NCBI GenBank assembly: GCA_937893945.1
Contig: CALCTA010000015.1
Location: forward strand, 1-12,997
Origin: an uncultured Clostridia bacterium
GTDB lineage: Bacteria; Bacillota; Clostridia; Oscillospirales; CAG-272
Reading direction: 5' to 3'
Length of the DNA: 12,997 bases
The notes beneath the pieces are model-generated. The model was not told where the DNA came from. It made no database searches and worked only from the letters and a program-made list of their open reading frames with translations. The first letter of the stretch is position 1; each line of letters begins with the position of its first letter. Below, piece after piece: positions 6,121 to 12,761 of the stretch. The position numbers and the translations under genes are program-made.

Positions 6121-7023
6121 ATGAAACTATCATCTTTTTTGCACTTTGCTGCTTTTGGTGCAAAAACAATTCTGTTTAGAAAGAAATCGCCAATCCTCGG
6201 AACTGTAATCGTAACAGATAAATGCAACCTGCATTGCAAGCACTGTTCCGTCAACAATATCACAGCAATCGTCCATCCGTATGAACAGATCAGACAAGAA
6301 ATGCAGCAGCTATATGACATGGGTGTTCGCATTTTGTTCTTCTGCGGTGGCGAAACATTTCTTTGGAAAGATGGCGAACGCACTCTCAGAGATTTGGTCA
6401 TAGAAGCAAAGAGCATGGGATTTCTCATCGTTAATGTAGTTACTAATGGCACGTTCCCCATTGACCTCCCGGAAGCGGATTTGATTCTTTTGAGCTTAGA
6501 TGGAGATAAGCAGCGCCATAATGAAGTTCGTGGTGACACCTACGATACCATCATGAAGAACATCAGCAATGCTACCGCAGATAATATTTGCTTCTATATG
6601 GCTATCAATCAAATCAACAAGGACTATGTGCGGGACGTATGCTTGACTGCTCGTGACACTAAAAATGTTCGTGCGGTATCTTTCAATTTCCATACACCAT
6701 ATCCCGACACAAAGGAATTGGCTTTGAGTAAAGAGGAAAAAGCCAAGTGTTGTGATACGATAACTCAAATGATGAAAGAAGGCGCACCCGTATTCAACCT
6801 AAAAAGTGCGTTCCCATATCTCATCGAAAACAAATTCCCGACACCTTGTCATCAGTGCGTTGTTATGGAAAACGGAAAGCTATCTATCTGTGGTCGCTGT
6901 ATAGATATTCCCGGTCTTTGCGACCAATGCGGATACTTTTTTGTTGCCGAATATACGCTTTTGTTCAAAGGCAACCCCAAAATAATCTTTGAGATGCTCC
7001 ATACATATTTGAAGTACATTTAG
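6121..7023 (+). CDS. Radical SAM protein with C-terminal Cys-rich (SPASM/twitch-like) region
   Basis: A 300-residue radical SAM enzyme, substrate unknown. The [4Fe-4S]/SAM cluster motif CxxxCxxC is at Cys35, Cys39 and Cys42 (TDKCNLHCKHC), followed by the GGETF glycine motif (76-80), TNGT (108-111) and LSLDGD (124-129), as in the partial TIM barrel of this superfamily. The C-terminus has three CxxC pairs (243/246, 257/260, 267/270), suggesting at least one auxiliary iron-sulfur cluster as in SPASM/twitch peptide- or protein-modifying enzymes. A GGAG site lies 7 bases before the ATG. It is first in a two-gene operon, overlapping by stop/ribosome-site sharing with a HemN-like gene. Codon choice (more AAA, GAA, TTG) differs from the flanking genes. 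I see no precursor-peptide gene next to it. Confidence 0.88.
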   Translation: MKLSSFLHFAAFGAKTILFRKKSPILGTVIVTDKCNLHCKHCSVNNITAIVHPYEQIRQEMQQLYDMGVRILFFCGGETFLWKDGERTLRDLVIEAKSMGFLIVNVVTNGTFPIDLPEADLILLSLDGDKQRHNEVRGDTYDTIMKNISNATADNICFYMAINQINKDYVRDVCLTARDTKNVRAVSFNFHTPYPDTKELALSKEEKAKCCDTITQMMKEGAPVFNLKSAFPYLIENKFPTPCHQCVVMENGKLSICGRCIDIPGLCDQCGYFFVAEYTLLFKGNPKIIFEMLHTYLKYI

Positions 7024-7026
7024 GAG
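7022..7026 (+). promoter_or_regulatory. Ribosome binding site overlapping the first radical SAM stop codon
   Basis: AGGAG overlaps the TAG stop (7021-7023) and lies only 4 bases before the ATG at 7031. This close arrangement suggests translational coupling of the two radical SAM genes. The spacing is a little short, but the next in-frame ATG (7058) has no binding site. Confidence 0.65.
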
Positions 7027-7030
7027 TAAT

Positions 7031-8284
7031 ATGAGTTTCATTACAAATTTAACGAGAATGTGGCTTACGCGAACAACGAAGCCATTTACGTTCAAAAACG
7101 AATATGACCAGATATTGCCTTTTGCAGAGTGTGAAAACCTTGGGCTTTATGTTCATATCCCTTTCTGCAAAAGCATCTGCAACTTTTGCCCTTATTGCAA
7201 AGTGCGGTATTCCGCTGAATTATGTGATAGATACATAGATTCTTTGATTCAAGAAATACACCTTGTAGGCAGCCAAAACGCAGAACGGAAAAATGTAACC
7301 AGCCTATATTTTGGCGGAGGAACACCGGCTCTTGCAGCCCATCGTATAAAAGAAATTGTTGATGCGTTGAGCGACCACTTTATCATCACAGAGGGGATTG
7401 GATTGGAACTTCATCCCGATAATGTGAATATTGAAGTGTTGCAAGCGTTAAAAAATGCAGGAGTAACTAAAATCAGTATCGGAATTCAATCGTTCTGCGA
7501 TAAGTATCAGAAGATTCTTGGCAGAAAGGAAATTGATACCACTGCAATGATGTCTGCTTTGGCGGCGGTTCCTTTTGAAACTGTTTCAATGGACTTTATC
7601 TTTGCGCTGCCCGGACAAACCTATGATGATTTGAAATCCGATATTGACAAGGCTTTTTCGTTGGGTGCAAATCATATTGCTATATACCCATTTATTGATT
7701 TTACTTTTACAGAAAGTCCTGTTGCTGCAATGCCCAAAAAAGAAAAACGAGAGTTATTGGATGCTATCACACAATACTGTTTGGGCAAAGGATATTCTCG
7801 GAGTTCTATATGGACTTTCTCAAGCGAACCGGACGCAAACTATTCATCCATGACCAGAGATAACTTTCTCGGATTCGGTTGTTCTGCTACAAGCCTATTC
7901 AAAGGGCAATTCAAAATCAATACTTTTGATGTGGAGTCCTACTGCGAAAGGATTCGTTCCGGCAACCTCGCCACATCATTGACAATTCGCTTTACCAAAC
8001 GGCAACGAATGATTTACTGGCTGTTTTGGACGGCATATAGTACAAGAGTAAATGCACGTGATTTTGAAAAATTCTTTGGTGTGCCGTTGAAAAAAATGTA
8101 TGGATTTGAGCTTTGGGTTGCAAAGCGATTAGGGTTCATCAAAGAACACGATGGTATTTATGAAATGACACTAAAGGGTGCGTTTTACTATCACTACTAT
8201 GAGAATTTTTACACGTTGTCTTATATCGACAAGATGTGGAGGATCATGCGAAAAGAAGCATTCCCCGAACAGATCAAGCTGTAA
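7031..8284 (+). CDS. HemN/HemW-like radical SAM protein (coproporphyrinogen oxidase family, function uncertain)
   Basis: A 417-residue member of the HemN/HemW/HutW radical SAM group. Signatures are YVHIPFCKSICNFC (40-53) with the cluster cysteines 46, 50 and 53, GGGTP (95-99), LHPDNV followed by SIGIQSF, and DFIFALPGQT. All are standard positions for this family, and the C-terminal domain with FLGFG and FTKRQR-type segments is present, so it is full length. An extra cysteine (Cys56) follows in CPYC, where HemN/HemW usually have a Phe/Tyr-rich stretch. Family members act as anaerobic coproporphyrinogen III dehydrogenases, heme chaperones (HemW) or heme-opening methyltransferases. No other heme gene is near, so none of these roles is assigned. 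Pairing with the upstream radical SAM gene suggests they act on one pathway. Codon use differs from the native neighbours. Confidence 0.87.
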   Translation: MSFITNLTRMWLTRTTKPFTFKNEYDQILPFAECENLGLYVHIPFCKSICNFCPYCKVRYSAELCDRYIDSLIQEIHLVGSQNAERKNVTSLYFGGGTPALAAHRIKEIVDALSDHFIITEGIGLELHPDNVNIEVLQALKNAGVTKISIGIQSFCDKYQKILGRKEIDTTAMMSALAAVPFETVSMDFIFALPGQTYDDLKSDIDKAFSLGANHIAIYPFIDFTFTESPVAAMPKKEKRELLDAITQYCLGKGYSRSSIWTFSSEPDANYSSMTRDNFLGFGCSATSLFKGQFKINTFDVESYCERIRSGNLATSLTIRFTKRQRMIYWLFWTAYSTRVNARDFEKFFGVPLKKMYGFELWVAKRLGFIKEHDGIYEMTLKGAFYYHYYENFYTLSYIDKMWRIMRKEAFPEQIKL

Positions 8285-8323
8285 AAGGATTGTGAGCCCA
8301 CTTTGGCAGATACCGGAGATCGC

Positions 8324-8479
8324 ATGAGCGCCAATAATCCGCAAAGTCGGCAAAGCCAGATTTTGCAAAAAATCTCAGAGTTTATACTCGACAGGTCCGG
8401 CGGTAAACGCAAGCAGAAGGTACATATCGAACATAACTTTGTTGGCTACATTCCCGTGATAAAAACGGAACAGGCATGA
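8324..8479 (+). pseudogene. Probable C-terminal remnant of a large serine recombinase (51 codons)
   Basis: Translation gives a basic 51-residue tail whose second half, SGGKRKQKVHIEHNFVGYIP, has the pattern seen at the C-terminus of large serine site-specific recombinases of Firmicutes mobile elements (DGKR.Q.v.I.yNFVG.I). The catalytic and zinc-ribbon parts are absent. The frame continues upstream in line with the HemN-like gene, but only to that gene's stop codon at 8282-8284, so nothing larger is encoded. An ATG at 8324 has GGAG 5 bases before it, so a small product could still be made. It supports the reading that this region is a decayed or rearranged mobile element. Confidence 0.55.
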
Positions 8480-8498
8480 TCTAAATCATGCCTGTTTC
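8467..8498 (+). terminator. Hairpin at the end of the island cargo
   Basis: A 12-bp perfect stem (8469-8480 with 8485-8496) with a CTAA loop, extendable by two pairs, contains the stop codon of the recombinase remnant. The T-run after it is short (TTT), so it may be a moderate terminator. A second, smaller stem CACCG/CGGTG (8528-8545) followed by CTTTTTATTT could finish the job. Confidence 0.55.
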
Positions 8499-8755
8499 AA
8501 GAAATTCGCATATTACTATTTTGCGGCCACCGAACACTTGCGGTGCTTTTTATTTGTCAGCAAATAAGATATTCTTTTTTAGTTCAAAAACTGTCCTTAA
8601 GCGTAAGCCCATTTTGTCTGTGGCTTTTTCTGTGCTTATAGGAATATTCAGGACAAAAGCAGGAAATTTTCTACAAAAAGTTTAGGGTTGATTGATATGT
8701 TTTTAGGATAAAGAGAGATAATTAGAAATGATCCCTAAAAAATCAAAAAAAGATA
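8499..8755. other. Gene-free stretch between island and serC promoter
   Basis: I see no convincing gene. The stretch contains the small terminator-like stem at 8528-8555 and a separated inverted repeat TTTAGGG (8681-8687) / CCCTAAA (8733-8739). Short open frames here have no ribosome binding site. It probably includes the right junction of the mobile element. Confidence 0.5.
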
Positions 8756-8784
8756 TTGACATTCATTTGAGTGTCAAGTATAAT
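8756..8784 (+). promoter_or_regulatory. Consensus promoter of serC-serA
   Basis: A perfect TTGACA (8756-8761), 17-base spacer, perfect TATAAT (8779-8784). The spacer ends in AGTGTCAAG, so the -35 box and its near mirror TTGACA(T/C)T form an inverted repeat (8756-8777), a possible operator. The leader to the serC ATG is about 53 bases, with no riboswitch or T-box visible. Confidence 0.9.
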
Positions 8785-8843
8785 AAAAGCAGGTCTTTGC
8801 AAGTTGCAAGGCTTTAAATTTCATTTTACGGAGGTTCATTGCT

Positions 8844-9935
8844 ATGAACAGAGTTTACAATTTTTCGGCGGGCCCGTCCATGCTTCCCCTTGATGTTCTT
8901 CAGAAAGCTGCAGCAGAGCTGGTTTGCTACGGAGAGTCAGGAATGTCAGTTATGGAGATGTCCCATCGATCTCCGGACTATGAAGCTATTATCAACGACG
9001 CTGAGGCTATGCTCCGCGAGCTTATGAGCATTCCCGACAACTACAAGGTGCTCTTCCTTCAGGGCGGCGCATCGACACAGTTTGCATCCGTTCCGCTCAA
9101 CCTCATCAAGAGGACAGGCAAGGCTGACTATGCGGTCTCGGGACAGTTCTCAGGCAAGGCGTTCAAGGAAGCGCAGAAGCTCGGCTATGACGTCAAGTGC
9201 ATCGCTACCACCAAGGACGACAACTTCGACCACGTTCCCGTGATCACCAAGGATATGATCAGAGAGGATGCGGCTTATCTGCACATTTGCTTCAATAATA
9301 CTATCTACGGTACAAAGTACCCCTATATTCCCGAGACAGGAGACGTTCCGCTCGTTGCGGATATGTCGTCCTGCATCATCTCGGAGCCTGTTGACGTAAG
9401 CAAGTTCGGCGTTATCTATGCGGGCGCGCAGAAGAATATGGCTCCCGCAGGTCTTACTCTCGTTATCGTTCGCGAGGATCTTCTTGATACCGCAGAGCCC
9501 AACATGCCTACTATGCTCGAATGGAAGACTATGGCAGAGAACGGTTCTATGTATAATACTCCCCCTTGCTACGCTATTTATATGGCTAAGCTCGTTTACG
9601 AGTGGATACTCTCTATCGGCGGTCTTGACGAGATGAAGAAGAGAAACGAGAAGAAGGCGGCACTTCTGTACGATTATCTGGACAGTCAGAGCTACTATGT
9701 CGCTCCCGTAAAGAAGGAGAGCCGTTCTATGATGAACGTAACCTTCGTAACCGGCGATGCTGATCTCGACAAGAAGTTCGCGAGCGAGGCAGCTAAGGCA
9801 GGACTTAAGAACCTCAAGGGACATCGCTCTGTAGGAGGAATGAGAGCGTCTATCTACAACGCAATGCCTTACGAGGGCGTTGAGGCGCTCGTAGCATTTA
9901 TGAAAAAGTTCGCAGAAGAGAACCCCAAGGCTTAA
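8844..9935 (+). CDS. serC: Phosphoserine aminotransferase
   Basis: Cytosolic PLP enzyme converting 3-phosphohydroxypyruvate plus glutamate to phosphoserine plus 2-oxoglutarate, the second step of serine synthesis. The 363-residue length is standard. Diagnostic segments are YNFSAGPSMLP at the N-terminus, MEMSHRS (37-43), LQGGAST (72-78), NNTIYGT (151-157), VADMSS (171-176) and the Schiff-base lysine 197 in GAQKN, ending with GHRSVGGMRASIYNAMP, which carries the substrate phosphate-binding residues. GGAGG lies 9 bases before the ATG. serA follows after 24 bases, so the two consecutive reactions are co-transcribed. Confidence 0.98.
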   Translation: MNRVYNFSAGPSMLPLDVLQKAAAELVCYGESGMSVMEMSHRSPDYEAIINDAEAMLRELMSIPDNYKVLFLQGGASTQFASVPLNLIKRTGKADYAVSGQFSGKAFKEAQKLGYDVKCIATTKDDNFDHVPVITKDMIREDAAYLHICFNNTIYGTKYPYIPETGDVPLVADMSSCIISEPVDVSKFGVIYAGAQKNMAPAGLTLVIVREDLLDTAEPNMPTMLEWKTMAENGSMYNTPPCYAIYMAKLVYEWILSIGGLDEMKKRNEKKAALLYDYLDSQSYYVAPVKKESRSMMNVTFVTGDADLDKKFASEAAKAGLKNLKGHRSVGGMRASIYNAMPYEGVEALVAFMKKFAEENPKA

Positions 9936-9959
9936 AAACTGTAAAGAGGAAATATCAAT

Positions 9960-11120
9960 ATGAAAAATATACTTTGTCTTAATAAGATCGCCGCTTGCGG
10001 CACTGATCTGCTTGATAAAAACGAATATAACGTAGCAACTGCCGATATAGCTGACCCCGACGCTATTATGGTGCGCTCGGCGGTTATGCACGAGATGACC
10101 TTTGGCGCTTCTCTCAAGGCTATCGCGAGAGCGGGTGCGGGTGTCAATAATATCCCCGTTGACCGTTGCGCTACTGAGGGTATCGTGGTATTCAACACAC
10201 CCGGCGCTAACGCAAACGGTGTTAAGGAGCTTGCGGTATGCGCGCTTATGCTCGCATCGCGCGACATCGCGGGTGCTATCCGTTGGGCTGACACACTCGT
10301 AGGAACAGAGGGAGTTGCAAAGGCTGTTGAGGCAGGCAAATCCAAGTTCGCGGGCGTTGAGGTAAAGGGAAAGACGCTTGGCGTTATCGGTCTTGGCGCT
10401 ATTGGCGCGCTTGTGGCTAACGCGGCGCTTGACCTTGGAATGAAGGTGGTCGGATGCGATCCCTTTATGAGCGTTGACGCGGCTTGGAAGCTTGACCCCA
10501 GAGTAGTTAAGGCGGCAAGCTTTGACGAGGTATTTGCCGTAGCCGATTACGTAACTCTCCACGTTCCCGCTACCAAGGACACTAAGGGAATGATAAATTC
10601 CACAGCTCTTGCAGGTATGAAGGACGGCGTGAGAATAATCAATCTCGCGCGTGCGGACCTCGTTAATTCCGCTGACGTTAAGGCGGCGCTTGAGAGTGGC
10701 AAGGTCGCTTCCTACGTTACCGATTTTCCCACCGAAGAAACTGTTGGCGTAAAGGGAATAGTTGCTATCCCTCACCTTGGCGCGTCTACCGCCGAGGCAG
10801 AGGACAACTGCGCTGTTATGGCGGCGCTCCAGCTTGACGATTATCTCAGAAACGGCAATATCAAGAACAGCGTAAACTTCCCGAACGTTTCTATGCCCAG
10901 AAGCGCTGAGGCGAGAGTTTGCGTGCTTCATTCGGCGGAATGCGACCTGCTTGGCTCTATCGAAGCGATCGCGACCGAGAACGGCGCATCTGTGGCGGCT
11001 CTCTCAACAGGTAAGAAGGGCGCGAACGCCTACACGATAGTTGACGTGTGCGGCAACGCAGAGGCACTCGCATCTGCCCTCAACGCGAAGGGCTGCGTTT
11101 ATAAGGCTTACGCTATTTAA
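9960..11120 (+). CDS. serA: D-3-phosphoglycerate dehydrogenase
   Basis: NAD-dependent oxidation of 3-phosphoglycerate to 3-phosphohydroxypyruvate, the first step of serine synthesis. The 386 residues comprise the split substrate domain, a Rossmann domain with GLGAIG (144-149) and Asp167 favouring NAD over NADP, and the catalytic set Arg231 (NLARADLV), Glu259/260 (DFPTEE) and His272 (PHLGAST). A short C-terminal ACT-like domain (about 318-386) with SAECDLLGSI could bind serine as a feedback inhibitor. There is no intervening domain, so this is the short bacterial type. It is the second gene of the serCA operon, 24 bases after serC. AGAGGA serves as binding site. Confidence 0.96.
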   Translation: MKNILCLNKIAACGTDLLDKNEYNVATADIADPDAIMVRSAVMHEMTFGASLKAIARAGAGVNNIPVDRCATEGIVVFNTPGANANGVKELAVCALMLASRDIAGAIRWADTLVGTEGVAKAVEAGKSKFAGVEVKGKTLGVIGLGAIGALVANAALDLGMKVVGCDPFMSVDAAWKLDPRVVKAASFDEVFAVADYVTLHVPATKDTKGMINSTALAGMKDGVRIINLARADLVNSADVKAALESGKVASYVTDFPTEETVGVKGIVAIPHLGASTAEAEDNCAVMAALQLDDYLRNGNIKNSVNFPNVSMPRSAEARVCVLHSAECDLLGSIEAIATENGASVAALSTGKKGANAYTIVDVCGNAEALASALNAKGCVYKAYAI

Positions 11121-11134
11121 ATAAATCATTATTC

Positions 11135-11168
11135 AAATATCCGCCGATGTTTCGGCGGATATTTTTTT
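11135..11168 (+). terminator. Intrinsic terminator of serC-serA
   Basis: A perfect 13-bp stem (11135-11147 with 11152-11164) with a TGTT loop is followed by TTTT continuing the T-run. It lies 14 bases after the serA stop codon. Confidence 0.93.
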
Positions 11169-11247
11169 ATATTAAAGAATATTATTGAAATAATTGTAAG
11201 AGCTGATAAAAATTTTTTTACAGGGCGATTTTTTTGTAGAATTTTTA

Positions 11248-11276
11248 TTGACAACATAAATGCTTTGTGGTATAAT
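11248..11276 (+). promoter_or_regulatory. Consensus promoter of gdhA
   Basis: A perfect TTGACA (11248-11253), 17-base spacer and perfect TATAAT (11271-11276), with TGG as extended -10. The last twelve bases TTGTGGTATAAT are identical to those of the tRNA-Thr promoter. The predicted start is near 11283, with a leader of about 78 bases. Confidence 0.9.
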
Positions 11277-11286
11277 TAACCCAATA

Positions 11287-11323
11287 TTTGAAATTTCAAA
11301 AATCAAAACTTGCATTTTTGAGA
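11287..11323 (+). promoter_or_regulatory. gdhA leader: 14-bp palindrome and overlapping hairpin
   Basis: TTTGAAATTTCAAA (11287-11300) is a perfect palindrome starting about four bases into the transcript. Its right half also pairs with a later segment: TCAAAAAT (11296-11303) with ATTTTTGA (11314-11321). The two pairings exclude each other. Either an operator for a dimeric regulator or a leader RNA structure is possible; both are inferences. Confidence 0.4.
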
Positions 11324-11360
11324 TTGCGGTATATTTTTTTACAGGGAAGGTACATAAATT

Positions 11361-12713
11361 ATGAGTTTTAAGAATCAGTATCTCAACGAGCTTATGGAGA
11401 GAGTTATAAAGAGAAATCCCAATGAGCCCGAATTCCATCAGACAGTTAAGGAAGTTCTCGAGTCTATCGAGCCCGTTATTGAAGCACGCCCCGATCTCGT
11501 TAAGGCAGGCGTAATTGAAAGAATGGTAGAGCCCGAGAGAATAATCAAGTTTAGAGTTCCGTGGGTAGATGATAACGGCAACGTTCAGGTAAACCGCGGC
11601 TTCCGTATTCAGTTCAATAGCGCTATCGGTCCTTACAAGGGCGGTCTTCGCTTCCATCCTTCCGTAAATGAGAGCATTATCAAGTTCCTCGGCTTCGAGC
11701 AGACCTTCAAGAACTCGCTCACCTCGCTTCCTATGGGCGGCGGTAAGGGAGGCGCTGACTTCGATCCTCAGGGTAAGTCGGACGCAGAGGTTATGCGCTT
11801 CTGCCAGAGCTTTATGACAGAGCTTCAGAAATATATCGGTGCTGATACCGACGTTCCCGCGGGCGACCTTGGCGTTGGCGCGCGTGAGATAGGCTATCTC
11901 TTCGGTCAGTATAAGAGACTTCGCGACGAGTTCACAGGCGTGCTCACAGGTAAGGGACTGCCTTACGGCGGCTCTCTCATTCGTCCCGAGGCAACAGGCT
12001 TTGGCGCGGTTTACTACACCGTTGAGATGCTCAAGCACTTCGGCGATGATATCAAGGGCAAGACCTTCGTAGTTTCGGGCTTCGGTAACGTTGCTTGGGG
12101 TACTGTAAAGAAGGTTACAGAGCTTGGCGGTAAGGTAGTTACCATTTCGGGTCCCGACGGATACGTTTACGATCCCGACGGAATCTCTACCCCTGAGAAG
12201 ATCGACTATATGCTTGAGATGAGAGCATCCTGCCGTAACAGAGTTGAGGATTATGCTGATAAGTTCGGCGTACAGTTCTTCAAGGGCGAGAAGCCTTGGG
12301 GCGTTAAGGCTGACATTCTTATGCCTTGCGCAACTCAGAATGAGGTTGACGTTAAGGAAGCAGAGCTGATGGTAGCCAACGGAGTTAAGTACTACGTTGA
12401 GGTCTCCAATATGCCTACCACCAACGAGGCAGTAGCTTACCTTAAGGCTAACGGCGTTATCGTTGCTCCCTCAAAGGCAGTTAACGCAGGCGGCGTTTCG
12501 GTTTCGGGACTTGAGATGTCTCAGAACTCCATGCGTTATAGCTGGACGGCAGAAGAGGTTGACGAAAAGCTTAAGATGATCATGAAGAACATCTTTGACG
12601 CGTCTATCAAGGCGGCAAACGATTACGGTCTTGGCGACGACCTTGTTGCAGGCGCTAACATCGCAGGCTTTATCAAGGTTGCTGAGGCTATGAAGGCTCA
12701 GGGTGTTTGCTGA
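11361..12713 (+). CDS. gdhA: Glutamate dehydrogenase (hexameric, probably NADP-specific)
   Basis: Reversible reductive amination of 2-oxoglutarate with ammonium to glutamate, in the cytosol. The 450-residue length and sequence fit the hexameric bacterial enzymes used for assimilation. Substrate-binding GPYKGGLRFHPSV (90-102, Lys93), the catalytic Lys129 in PMGGGKGGADF, PAGDLGVG with Asp169, and the Rossmann motif SGFGNVAWG (239-247) are intact. The coenzyme preference is inferred from overall family resemblance, not measured. It is a single-gene unit with its own promoter and terminator, next to serCA. GGGAAGG lies 10 bases before the ATG. Confidence 0.97.
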   Translation: MSFKNQYLNELMERVIKRNPNEPEFHQTVKEVLESIEPVIEARPDLVKAGVIERMVEPERIIKFRVPWVDDNGNVQVNRGFRIQFNSAIGPYKGGLRFHPSVNESIIKFLGFEQTFKNSLTSLPMGGGKGGADFDPQGKSDAEVMRFCQSFMTELQKYIGADTDVPAGDLGVGAREIGYLFGQYKRLRDEFTGVLTGKGLPYGGSLIRPEATGFGAVYYTVEMLKHFGDDIKGKTFVVSGFGNVAWGTVKKVTELGGKVVTISGPDGYVYDPDGISTPEKIDYMLEMRASCRNRVEDYADKFGVQFFKGEKPWGVKADILMPCATQNEVDVKEAELMVANGVKYYVEVSNMPTTNEAVAYLKANGVIVAPSKAVNAGGVSVSGLEMSQNSMRYSWTAEEVDEKLKMIMKNIFDASIKAANDYGLGDDLVAGANIAGFIKVAEAMKAQGVC

Positions 12714-12729
12714 TAAGTAAATAAATATC

Positions 12730-12761
12730 AAAAGAACCGTTGCTTTGGCAACGGTTCTTTT
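12730..12761. terminator. Bidirectional terminator between gdhA and the convergent flavoprotein gene
   Basis: A perfect 14-bp stem (12730-12743 with 12748-12761) with a TTTG loop has A-rich and T-rich flanks, so it can work from both sides. The minus-strand gene's stop codon (12760-12762) overlaps its base. Confidence 0.9.

Larger units (their letters stand above)
11212..11346. repeat. Two exact copies of a 14-base direct repeat flanking the gdhA promoter
   Basis: ATTTTTTTACAGGG occurs at 11212-11225 and again at 11333-11346, 121 bases apart. The second copy ends in the GGG that begins the gdhA ribosome binding site. The T-run lowers the significance of the match. Confidence 0.6.

Noticed and set aside
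5852..8598. 12-base inverted repeat AAGGACAGTTTT (5852-5863) / AAAACTGTCCTT (8587-8598), considered as terminal repeats of the island
   Set aside because: A few 12-base matches are expected by chance in a window this size, and serine-recombinase elements do not have terminal inverted repeats. No target duplication accompanies it.
8785..8843. Possible riboswitch or T-box in the serC leader
   Set aside because: The leader is only about 53 bases with one weak stem around TTGCAA. It is too short for a T-box or known riboswitch and has no terminator/antiterminator pair.
9150..10931. Long (593-codon) open frame on the minus strand across serC and serA
   Set aside because: It lies antisense to two certain genes and spans both of them plus the gap. 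Its translation has no recognisable domain and the frame is kept open by the codon bias of the sense genes.
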